Assembly (NCBI GenBank): GCA_002778195.1
Contig: PCDI01000003.1
Location: forward strand, 1,712,295-1,776,294
Reading direction: 5' to 3'
DNA: 64,000 nucleotides
DNA from: Raffaelea ambrosiae
Lineage: Eukaryota > Ascomycota > Sordariomycetes > Ophiostomatales > Ophiostomataceae
This document shows, in pieces, positions 45,456 through 55,889 of the stretch (positions are counted from its first letter, which is position 1; each line of letters opens with the position of its first letter). The notes under the pieces were generated by a model. That model ran no database searches, was not told the DNA's origin, and was given only the letters and a program-made list of their open reading frames with translations. Made by a program: the position numbers and the translations under genes.

Positions 45456-47427
45456 CTTTGCATCCACGGAAACATTGACATTGATGTCCGAACGATCTTG
45501 GGCAGACGCTTCGCCGTCAATGATCTCTTCCCGTGCCATCGTCTCGAAAGCCATGCCTCTTTCCTCCTTGGCATAGTCGCCCACGAAGGCGAAGGCGAAA
45601 TAAAGCACACTGGCAATGGTGACAACATAGAACCAGCTGAATTCGTACAGATGGACCCAGCCTGCCTGGCCAGCGAGTTCGTGGCCGAAGGAAGTAGCAA
45701 ACCCGGGAATCTAGAAGGCGGCGCAACGTTAGAGCATGCCTCCCTCTGCGGCGCAACGACAGGGAAGCCGTAAAACAAAATGAGACTTACAACAAAGGCC
45801 ACCGCGAGCGTCCAGGCTGCGAAGGCGCGCCAGTGGAACCCCCCATTGTACCAGTATCTCCCACCGGCCTGGTAGAGATCGGGCACAGAGACGTTGCCCT
45901 TGCGGAGCACGTAGTAATCGGTGAGGAAGATGCCCAGGAAGGGCCCCAGGAAGATGCTGTAGCCGCCCAGGAACGTGAGGAAGCCGGACGCGCTGGCCAG
46001 AATGTACCACGGGTTGATGACCAGGGCCAGCAGGTAGGCCACCCACATGCCGCGGGTGATGTTCAGCCAGCGCGGGAACAGCGTCATGAAATCGGCGCCA
46101 AAGGGGATGATGTTGGCCCCCATGTCGGTGATGCAGTTGGCGTAGATGAAAAAGCCGCTGGCGAAGAACATGGCCGCGCGCGACCCGGGCCCCCAGTGGT
46201 GGTCGAGGATGTCATGCGCGAGCACCCACGGGTTCCAGTCCAGGTTGCCCCATTTGTTGTAGATGCTGTTGGTAGCGAAAATGCCCAGCGTGGCTCCTGC
46301 GGTGTTGGCCAGGGGCAGACTCAGAAACTGCGACCAGACGGGCGCCGACTTGTTCTTGGCGTAGCGCGCAATGTCGGGCTGGTTGATCACGAGCGTGGAC
46401 GTCTTGCCCATGATGGAGTTGATTCCGCTGAGCTGGAGATGAGCGTTAGCACCAGGCCGCCCCCTGTCCAGGATCGCACACATATACGTACAATGGCCCA
46501 TCCGAGGGAGGCGCCGTAGATGCCCCCCGATGTGCTGAGCGTCTGCTGCGGCGCTCCTTTGCCTTCGAGCATACAGTAGATAAACAGACCTGCCAGAATC
46601 GCAATGTGAGCAAGTAGAACGGAGACGGCCGTCTGCCAAACACGGGCAAGCATTTCCATGGCCTACCGAAAATGGCAATGGGCATAATGACCATCTCGAC
46701 TTCGATGAATCTGCGGAACTTGGGAAGAGGGACGTTGAGGAGGGGAAACGTCAAGACCCAGTAGATGATGAGGGCCACAAAGTCGGGCAGAGTGATGCCC
46801 GAGCTCGTCGGGATGGTGTTCTTCATCTTCCAGTAGCTGTCGCCAAAGATGCAGCGCAGCACCACGGCCGTGTGGTATCCGCCTGTCACAACGGACACGC
46901 CCGTCCAGATGAGGGCGGTCATGACTCGGATCAGAATGGGGAAGTAGGAGCCGCGCATGCCGAACGTCATCCGGCTTTCCACCGGAAAGCCAATGTGGTA
47001 CGCGGTCGCGCATCGCGAGTGCATGACCATGCCGATTCCACCAAAGAAATATCTGCCAAATGCATTCGTGTCAGTGATTGTCATTATTTTTTGGGGGTCT
47101 TGTTGTCTTCAGGCGCTGCCGTCATACGCACCCGACAAAAAGACAGACCACGGCCTGCCACGGCTTCAGACCGACGGAAATGAGCGCGCTGCCGACGTTC
47201 CATGTGCCCGGGCTGATGCCGTAGGCGGACCAGAAGCCGGCATAATCGATGGCCGTCCATGTCCGGTGGCTGGGCGGGCTGATGTCGAGATCTTCATTCT
47301 TCCAAGGGTTGCGCTCCTCTTCGCTGCCCGCGGCGTCGGCCTTGGTCTCGACAGCCTGGATAAACGCCTCCTTGCTGCTCACAGCAGTCTTGAAGGCCTC
47401 GACCTTCCTAGCCACAGAGAAGCCCAT
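45450..47427 (-). CDS. NCS1-family nucleobase permease (uracil/allantoin permease type)
   Basis: Proton-coupled uptake of nucleobases or related compounds at the plasma membrane; exact substrate not determinable. Five exons: 47427-47132, 47052-46667, 46589-46492, 46432-45791 and 45710-45450, giving 560 residues. Start ATG gives MGFSVARKVEAF; an in-frame upstream Met (47496) would add 23 hydrophobic residues not typical of the family. Hallmarks: NEDLDISPPSHRTW, AYGISPGTWNVGSAL (TM1), FPVESRMTFGMRGSYFPIL, NTIPTSSGIT, SGINSIMGKTSTLVINQPDIARYAK, NKWGNLDWNPW, ITDMGANIIPFGADF, the TM8-9 loop, and TDYYVLRKGNVSVPDLY with YNGGFHWRAF. About twelve membrane segments. The C-terminal tail is acidic (EEIIDGEASAQDRSD). 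Divergent from the 2OG oxygenase. Confidence 0.93.
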
Positions 47428-48035
47428 GTCGAGTGGTGTGGACGAGACGTGCAAACGGATGAAGCTGGCGATGAGGATGAAAGGGATGCCTGGCAACTAG
47501 ACAGCTTCGCAAAGAGACAAGACGATGCTCATCTACACGGAGGTGGTTGAAAAGAACAAGGACTCTTAAGGAGCGTTCTTACGAATGGCAGAAATACCAT
47601 TGGATTTCGTCTTTGGGAAAGGGGAACCATGTGGATAAACATACTCGACACCATTTGCTGGCTAGATAGGGCCCCGTTGCGGACTTGATGAGACGCTGCT
47701 ACAGGGTTTGACTTTATCGAGGCAATTAGTGGTGATCCGCCAGTATGATTGGACTGCAGAGTGGAAACTCTAGCGATAGACGATACCCGTTCAGCCTTTT
47801 CGGCCGAGGTGTGGATAGGGCGGCCGCGCGCGCGTGTTGCATTGCCAGGGAGGGCGCTCGGCTCTGGCCGCTGCTCTTATCGCCTCTGCGATATATACAA
47901 CGCAACTGCGTCCTGGTGGCCATTACGGGGTCGTCCGCTTCGGTTCACAGCCACGGCGCACAGTCAGCCCAGCGGAAAACTCTGAACTTTAGCTTTTCCT
48001 TGGGTGCCACAAAAACGTGGCGAGACGGACGAACC
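47428..48035. promoter_or_regulatory. Bidirectional promoter: NCS1 permease / 2OG oxygenase
   Basis: 608 bp between divergent start codons, so co-regulation is possible. A TATA-like stretch (GATATATACAA, near 47890-47900) lies about 140 bp before the oxygenase ATG. No factor-specific site assigned. Confidence 0.5.
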
Positions 48036-49175
48036 ATGGCCGCGGAGAATGCTGGCGCACTGCCTCTCCTAGACTTTTCCGGTGAGTGACATACTGCATG
48101 CATCCATCTCTCTCTGCCTACGCATGTGCCTGGCGATGGGAGCATCGCCCGAGGCTAACCCCCCGCTGGCAAAACCGCGGCAGCCTTCTACAGCGCAGAC
48201 ACGCACGCACGGGACAAGCTGATCGCCGACATCGACCGGGCCTGCCGCGACAAGGGCTTCTTCCAGCTGGCCAACACGCCCGTTTCGGCGAGTCTGCAAG
48301 CACGCATCCTGGCGGCCGCCCGGGACTTCTTTGCCCTGCCCCTGGACGAGAAGCTGCAATGCGACCTCCGGTCGAACCAGTACAACCGCGGCTATGAGCA
48401 GCTCGGCGCGCAGATGCTGGAGCCCAGCACGGCCCCGGACAAGAAGGAGGCCGTCTACTTTGGCGAGGACCTGGCCGCGGACGACCCGCGCGTGCTCGCC
48501 GGCGAGTACAACTGCGGGCCCAACCTCTACCCGCCCAGCCTCGGGCCCGCCTTCCGCGACACCTGCACCGCCTACTACCGCGCCGCCCGGACGCTGGCCC
48601 AGGACGTCATGGCCGCCCTGGCCCTCGGCCTGGGCCTCGAGGCCACCTGGTTCGACGACTTTGTCTATACCCACCCGACGGCCACGCTGCGGCTCATCCA
48701 CTACCCGCCATCGCCGCCGCAGCAGCGCCGGCCGCACGACCGCGGCGCCGGCGCCCACCGCGACTTTGGCTGCGTCACGCTGCTGCTGCAGGACGGCGCC
48801 GTCGGCGGCCTGCAGGTGCAGGACGAGCGGACGGGCGCGTGGCTGGACGTCGCGCCCGTGCCCGGCGCCTTTGTCGTCAACATTGGCAACGCGCTGATGC
48901 GCTGGACGAACCACCACTACACGTCCAGCACCCACCGGGTCATGAACGACGCGGCCCGCGACCGCTACTCGGTGCCCTTCTTCTTCAGCGGCAACCCCCA
49001 GCACGTCCTCCGCACCCTCCCCGGCTGCGAGACGCGCCGCGACACCAGCGACCGGCCCTACGGGCCGCCGCTGAGCCAAGGGGCGGCGGCGTACGAGCCG
49101 GTTGTGCTGCAGGACTTTTTGCAGCAGCAGTTTGCCGCGTCGTATGCGCGGGCCCGGCCGCAGCCAGCCACGTAG
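48036..49175 (+). CDS. 2-oxoglutarate/Fe(II)-dependent oxygenase, isopenicillin-N-synthase-like
   Basis: Non-haem iron oxygenase using 2-oxoglutarate and O2; substrate unknown. Two exons, 48036-48081 and 48184-49175, give 345 residues. The N-terminal DIOX_N-type region contains LPLLDFSAFYS, CRDKGFFQLANTPV, FFALPLDEKLQ and NRGYEQLG. The jelly-roll core has LRLIHYPPSP, H207-R-D209 (HRDFGCVTLLLQD), distal H266 (STHRVMN) and the 2OG-binding RYS near residue 276 (RDRYSVPFFF), so all catalytic ligands are present. Head-to-head with the NCS1 permease. Fungal thymine-7-hydroxylase belongs to this superfamily and acts on a permease-imported base, but the sequence does not show this substrate directly. 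A CA dinucleotide run follows the stop. Confidence 0.92.
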
Positions 49176-52100
49176 TCGTGCCATCGCCGGCCATTCAGAT
49201 ACTCGTACAGCAGCCACACACACACACACACACACACAAAGTTTGTCAAAATTCGCTCAACACATGCGTTTCCCCCTTTTCTGCAGATGGGTTCGGCAGG
49301 GCGGACTTCGCCTACAGGTGAGCAGCAAAGACTGGACGATAAGGTGCATCGCAGTCCGTGGGGGGGGGGGGGGAGATCCTTGAGGGGATAGGCCCAGTGA
49401 CCTCACTGCGTCACATCGAGACGCATTCGGACATCCATGTTGTGGGAAAAGCACAATCTTATCTACAAATATCGACAAGTGAGTATTCTCTTTGCATAAC
49501 ATATGCACCACTAGACCACACCATCTTGCCTTCACCGGGGTCCCCATCCAACCAGACAGGGGATTTGCGCGGCACGCACGTTTGGTTTGCTGCGGCCGAG
49601 AACAGCAAACTGACCTATCAGATGGCCGGCATTTGCCTTGCGCCGGCGCCACTGCTTGTGATACCACCCATCTGCCCTTGGCGGGACCAAGGGCTCCCTG
49701 ACCCGTCTTTCATAGGGCGCCACAAGGCCCATCGATTACGATACAAGGAAGATGATAAGGACACAGATTGTGTAGCTTCGGCCGAGGGTGCCACAGAGAG
49801 GCAAAGCAGGGATGCTGCTCATGTAAACCGCCACATTCGACTTATATTGGCTTGCCCTGGATAGCAATACAATACAACGTATCCATGCGTTCAAGAAGTT
49901 TTTTTCATTCCACCGCAAAGCTGAAGTGGGATGCAGCAGTGTAGCGCGAACCCACGGCCATGCCGATTCCAACCAAACAGGCGATTATCTGCTAAATGGG
50001 TTCGTACGCGAAGCAAATAAGGCTGTAAAAGACCACGTAAAATGATTCAGGTTTATAGTGAGGCCAAATTTCTTTTAAAAAAAATCGTCTTGGAAGGACG
50101 ATTAAAAAGCCACCCATTATTAATACCGAGTCGTGTGACCCAAATGGCTGTCAAATGTCCAGCCATGCATACGGACACGTGATCCCAGAACATCAGACTC
50201 CTCGGAGACAATGCAGTGGCTGATCCAGCATACAACTTCATTAGCTGCAATGTCACTTCGGCAGTTCACACAGATAGCAAGAGAAGAATAAAACCTAACA
50301 GCACCTGACGTTCTGGCTCCACTCACTCCACGCTTTTCTTTTTGTTTTCTTTTTTCACTCTTTTCATTTTGCACTGTCGTCAAGATGGATACAGACTAGC
50401 ACATGGAAACCAACGCTGCGCAGACATTCTCTCCAAGACTTAGATATGTGTTCACCAGCAGCTTACAGCCTAGGCGGCAGACGGCCTGCTCCGTTGCTGC
50501 AACCACGAGCCTTAGTTTCAAAGAAAGCATACAGTAGGAAATGCCACCATCATACGAAGTGGGCATAGAGCACGCGCAAAGACCACTAAACATGTGAGCC
50601 AAGGAACTGGAGAGTGTGTTGCATCGATGGTATCCTTCAGAATGTAACTGTATCACTATGTATTTTGCATCGAAAATGATGGCCACTGTACCCTCTAGCA
50701 CAAATAAGACATCAGTCTGAGTGAAAACCGACAAAATAAAAACTTCAAGTGCCTTTCTTGTACCGGTCACTGCAGCAGTCTGCCATAAGCCTGTGACCAC
50801 TATGCCTTGCCCAAGTCATGGTGCAGTCTTACCATCTTGCTTGATTTTGTGTATCATCCTGCGGGGGGGTTTTTTTTTTCCGACTTCATCTCCTTTTCTC
50901 TAGCATCGCCTCTCACGTTCTCTACCCCTTTCAATCTTCCACACAGCACAGCAACCGTTTCTATCTACATTGTCGACCATCATGCAGACGGTGATTCGAA
51001 AACGAGACCTTCGCTCTCTACTAAAACAGCCCACCTCCAGAGACCAGAAATTAGTATACACGAAGCAGAATTTTATGAGCAACATGTATTTCACTTCATA
51101 CTGCATAACATAGTTATATCGTATCATACGTCTGGTCATTCTGGTCATTCTCTTCATTCGGTTATGATTAGTTGCATGATAAGCGGTTTGATTCAGATTT
51201 TATCCCGCATTTTTTCTTCATTTTCTTCATTTCGTTCATTTGGTCTACTCTGGTTATTGTGCTCGTCCAGGATAGCCCACAGTATGTCATGGGCCTTGAA
51301 AGGCACAGACGCTATTCACCAAAATGAAAACGAGCGAATGGCTTTGGTACGATGTCAATACACGTTAAGCCGAGCACAGCGGCTTCTCTTTGTCAAGGCT
51401 GTAACGTTGCTCAAAGAAAGCGAGGAATCACTAAGTCTGCGTTCTCCTCCGCAAAAATATATATATATATATAGTTCGCAAATTCTTCTTAGATGTTGTG
51501 GACATCCTAGGAGTCGAGCCCATCCTCCTGTGCATGATTTCGCTTTCGCTCACAGCACTGGAAAATCTTCAAGTTTTGCTTTTACCGACACCAAGAACCT
51601 GGTGGGATAAATTTGAGAAGCTTCAAGGTCTTCGTGATCTTGCCAACAGTTTCTTTTCAAAAAAGAGATAGAAGTCTAAAGCCATTTGTTTTTTTATGTT
51701 ACGAGTAAAAATCAGGAAAACAATAAACCCCTATTTGGGACGGGGATGTTGGCAGATGTACTGCCTGAAGAGCCGCCTTTCCTTGGAACCGATGATGAGA
51801 ACGTTGATGATGGGGGTGTTGATGCTGAGGATGTTGATAATGAAGATGGCAATAAGAAGGACAGCCGTATTGAAAATGGATAGTTGTCAGGCGCATCTTT
51901 GACGGGAAAGGTCTATGTGCTTTCTTTTGAGGAAGATATGCGGGTGATCGGCAATGGCCAGCCTGACGTTGTGCTCACCCTTCCAGCTCAGCACCATTTA
52001 GGACAATCAGGATCACTCGATCAGGATGGATGAAGTTTTTGCAAGCGTCAACGGGTCGTGTAGCTGAGGTCATAAGGCACTCTTGCCTATTTCGTCTCCT

Positions 52101-53468
52101 TTCTCCTTACGCGTGCAGCGAGACAACCTCCAACGCAAAAGTACGTCCAGTCTTCCATTCAACTATCACTAACTATCCTCGGTCGCCTATGTCGACCTCT
52201 CCTTTATACACACCATCTGGGGTGAAAATTTGCACGGAACAAGCGATCTCGCGCATATCAACGATGATTGCTACAGTGTTGTCTTCTGGACAGATTCGGG
52301 CAGTATCTGGTACGTCGTTCCAAATTGGTTCGTCGCAGGCTTCTCCAAACTATACTGTTGGAATCTCAGTAAGAACAAAATCGTCCAGAATTGAGCCTGT
52401 TTTTGGCGGAGTCGCCTAGCATCAAAATCTTTTGTTTTGTCCGCTGAAGACCTTTCCCCTTCTCTGCACCGTTTTTTCCTTTGTCGTTTTTTTCCTTGCT
52501 CTGTCATGTTTGGCTACTCTTTGGGACTTTATTGTCTCAAGACGGAATAGTCGACAAGCGCTATCGTCAGAAGAAATTAGATGTTCGGCCCGCAAACGCG
52601 TTATATAGACATTTCAGCATGAGGTATCTTGGAGTATCGTAAGCAGACCAGCAGATTAAGAAAAGTAGAAATAAAGGTTTACATAATTTTTTTTTAACCC
52701 ATTAGACACACCCGGTGTGTAAAATGTTTATGTCATTATTTTCAGCCCACTTTAAGTGGCCCCTCCTGTATCGTAAAAAACACCGAACAATACAATAGTC
52801 AATTATCGTAAGATACACTATAAAGCACTAAAAAGGGAAGCCTCGCGGCTATACATTTACTACTGGCAGGATTTCGCGAGATGCTAATAAACTGTAAAAA
52901 GTGATTTATGCTTGTGATCGGTATGGTCATCGCACTGATGCAGAGTCAGCTCGACAGCGTCAAACAAACACACGAAAGACTGAATGCTATTCACGTGTAA
53001 GCGGTGAACTCTGGCAGAAAATGATGACATAAACTTTTTACATGGGGCGTGTGTCTAATATTTGGCCGTCAAACTGCAGCGACTTGCCCTGCGCGAAAGC
53101 CTCTCCGCATTTTTCGCCCTGGACAGCCCGCTTGTGCCTATCTTTCATATCGAAGCCCGGCGATAGGAGGGAAGACGATCGATTGCGACATAGAGAGGAT
53201 GATAAGAAAATAATGACTACAGCCTCGGCCGAGGACGTTTGACACCGGAAGTATGAGTTCAGCAGTGTAGACACTGGACCTATGCAGAACTCCATAGTCC
53301 GTCCACCCAGTCCCACTTGTGTAGGCTGGAAATGCTTTCCAGAGTGCCGATAGAAACATCAACGCTTCCATCATCGCTTGATTTGATTTCTCTATACGAA
53401 ACAACATTACGTGATCGCATTTTTTTCGTAACATTTATCCGGGCTCCGAATAAGATTGTGTATCCATC
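49176..53468. other. Gene-poor, AT-rich 4.3-kb block with possible gene relics
   Basis: Composition shifts toward A/T compared with the GC-rich flanking genes, most clearly from about 50000 to 53450. Contents seen: a CA run (49216-49238), a 14-G run (49360-49373), an AT run (about 51459-51472) and several open but unassigned stretches. A CT-rich leader-like segment (50870-50980) is followed by an ATG at 50982 that opens only 42 codons (MQTVIRKRDLRSLLKQ...). A protein-like stretch, GKVYVLSFEEDMRVIGNG, runs from about 51900 to a stop at 52032. A Trp/Tyr-rich stretch ends in a stop near 52397. I cannot join these into a gene or recognise a transposon. Compositional shift and broken frames suggest decayed sequence. 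Confidence 0.5.
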
Positions 53469-54791
53469 ATGTCTCCCAGCGTGCTCAAGCCAGAGCCAGG
53501 CTTTACGCTCACTCCGATAGAGAAGACGCCCGAAGAAAAGCACAACTTTGGCGCTGTTGTTGAGGGCCTTGACCTCGACAACATCAGTGGTGGGTCGACG
53601 CAGTCTATAGTTTCACATCTTTGCCTCGGACTTCCACGGCGACTAATATATACCACTGATCCGTGTAGACGAAGATGTGCAGGCTCTTTCCGATGCCATC
53701 TGGACGCACAAGCTTGTCGTCGTGAAAGGCCAGAAGAACATCCACCCACAGAAACAATGGGATCTGGTGACGCGTTTTGACCCGGATGCGCCCCAGGTGC
53801 ACTCGCACGGCGATATGAAGAGCTTCGCGGCCAAGGGCGGACTCTTGTCTGTATGTGTAACTGTTTGTTGCAGTCTTACCTGTGTATTTATACTAATCGT
53901 TGATAGCGAGGAAACTACGTCCTGGCCGTCCCCGGCGTCGACAATGTCCGTATCATCGGCAAGGGGTACCAGGGCAAGAACCATTATGGCTTGGTGGACT
54001 GCACCATTGAACGCCCCAATGCCCATGCCTGGCACGCCGTGCCCCTGCCCGACGACGAGTTTTCCCAGGGCCACACGCGCTTCCAGCGCTGGCACATTGA
54101 CGCGCCGCTCTACGACCGCGACCCGGCCTGGTTCACGACTCTGCGGTGCATCCGCCGGCCCACGTCGCCCAGCCTGCAGGTGCACTGGGACGACGGCAGC
54201 GGCCAGGTCCTGACCGTGGAGCCCGGGCTGACGGCGTTTTTCAGCAACACCCAGTGCTACGACCTGATGACGCCCGACGAGCAGCAGCTGGCCAACCACT
54301 CGTGGGTCGAGTACGCGCCGCATCCGTACCTGTGGCTGGGCGCCAGCGAGGGCAACCCCAACGGCCTGGGCATCCAGTCCGTGGGCAAGAACCTATCCCT
54401 CGCCGAGCTCGGCGCGTACGACGCGGCCTGCATCAAGCGCTACCCCATGGTCTGGGTCAACCCGGTGACCCACGAGCGCGCTTTCATGGTGCACGGCATC
54501 TGCGTGCGGCGCATGTTCCTGCGGCGCAGCCAGACCGAGACGCCCGTGGTGATCGACGACCTGGTCCAGATCCGCGACTGGCTGCGGCCGATCCAGGAGC
54601 GCGTGCTCAAGCCCGCGTACATTCTCGTGCCGCACGCCGAGGAGGGCGACATTCTGATGTGGGCCAACTACCAGCTGTTCCATTCGGCCATTGACTACCC
54701 GGAGCACATGGGGTCGCGGACGATGCACCAGGCAAACATCGGGGCGAGCACCGGGCCGGTTGGGCCGTATCCAGTCCCAACCGAAGCGTAG
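53469..54791 (+). CDS. xanA: Alpha-ketoglutarate-dependent xanthine dioxygenase (XanA family)
   Basis: Fungal Fe(II)/2OG enzyme of the TauD superfamily that hydroxylates xanthine to uric acid in purine catabolism. Three exons, 53469-53589, 53669-53850 and 53907-54791, give 395 residues; the frame is exact (NIS-D-EDVQAL across intron 1). Family features: TPIEKTPEEKHNFGAVVEGLDLD, IWTHKLVVVKGQKNIHPQKQWDLVTRFDP, the metal ligands H164 and D166 in RWHIDAPLYDRDP, VEYAPHPYLWL, MVWVNPVTHERAFMVH, and distal H360 in YQLFHSAIDYPE. Length is near that of characterised XanA. Several positions differ from the classical XanA pattern (CIRRPTSPSLQV, VRRMFLRRSQTE), so a related purine or another substrate is possible. 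It stands alone beside the AT-rich block; the NCS1 permease lies about 6 kb upstream. Confidence 0.85.
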
Positions 54792-55727
54792 AATGTGGCT
54801 TGTCGAACTATGTTGGTTCATGTTGATGATGCTTCAGACTGTATGACCGCATGAATTGTATGAGATGAACGAAACGATATTTAAAAGCATCAAATTGTGT
54901 ACAGGCACATTGAACATGAATTCCAACTAAGGGCCGGACTAGAACCTGGCATGAGAAATCTGGTAAGTATTTACGACTCGAAACGGGCGGCGAAAAACAC
55001 TCAAAGGAACACCACCAGTCCACCTCTTTACGCATACCTCCCAAGCCATAGATCACGTTCCAACAGGCAGGCCATCTTCGACGTGTATGTGTTCCAACAC
55101 CAACGGCTACAGCAAGACCAACAGCGCCACCGGCTCTGTTTATCCGTAGCAAAGGACCCAACGGCAGAGAACAGTGGTCACTTATACACACCAGCATGAG
55201 AGCAAGGAAACCGGGCTGTCGTCATTAATTTGATTCGGCGATTTTATCCAGATTATCTCGCCAGCGGATAACAACCTCAAAGGACCTGGTTTGGCGCATT
55301 CCAATTTGAGCTGTGTGGAATACGTATTCTCAGGTACTCATATACTAGTTTCTCTGTTGCTCCGTACAAGTACTGGATACGAAATCTCAAAGTTCCAACA
55401 CAACGGCTGAATAGGAGGTCTCTTATGAGTGCCAACGCAGGGCTCGACAATATGGTGGCTATCCATCATGAAAACAACAACACCCAGAGAACTGCTGTGC
55501 CCCAAGCACCATGGTTGACGCCTAGAACATATATTCCTATTGGATGTTTATCAAGGCACCTGGCGCTCTCAAACGGCACAGTTCGTGTATTTAAGTGCCC
55601 AGTGCTCCCAGTTTCTGCTCCTTGCGTATGCATTTGCCAGACTCTTAAGACAGATGATTCAAACCACATAAAAACAGCCAGTCAATCCACTGAAAACAAT
55701 AGTAGAGCAACAGAAGAACATCCAACC
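54792..55727. promoter_or_regulatory. Intergenic; upstream region of the small secreted peptide gene
   Basis: No gene supported. A TATA-like GTATTTAAG at about 55586-55594 lies about 135 bp before the small-peptide ATG, suggesting transcription starts between them. Confidence 0.45.
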
Positions 55728-55889
55728 ATGAAAAGTCCCTACATTGTGGTTCTCGGCTTCCTTGCCCTGGCCACAGCCTTGCCCGTGGACCACGTGGACC
55801 CCCGAGCCTCATTGGAGACTGGTGATTCAAGCGAGCTACCGCGCCCCCCACCGAGGTGTGGCACGCTGCCTATTCACGACTGCTTTTAA
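55728..55889 (+). CDS. Small secreted peptide, 53 residues
   Basis: The ATG at 55728 opens a frame whose first 18-19 residues form a clear signal peptide (MKSPYIVVLGFLALATALP) with a likely cleavage after ATA or ALP. The predicted mature part is about 34 residues, acidic then Pro-rich (ELPRPPPRCGTLPIHDCF at the C-terminus), with two Cys that could form one disulphide. The frame is open further upstream to 55425, but the hydrophobic signal would then be internal, and a TATA-like element sits within that stretch. A 3' intron followed by more coding sequence cannot be excluded. No recognisable family; an effector, antimicrobial or signalling peptide are all possible. Confidence 0.5.
   Translation: MKSPYIVVLGFLALATALPVDHVDPRASLETGDSSELPRPPPRCGTLPIHDCF

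Noticed and set aside
50807..51610. 267-codon plus-strand frame in the AT-rich block
   Set aside because: No ATG at its start, Ser/His-rich with no domain and atypical composition; kept only as part of the unexplained block.
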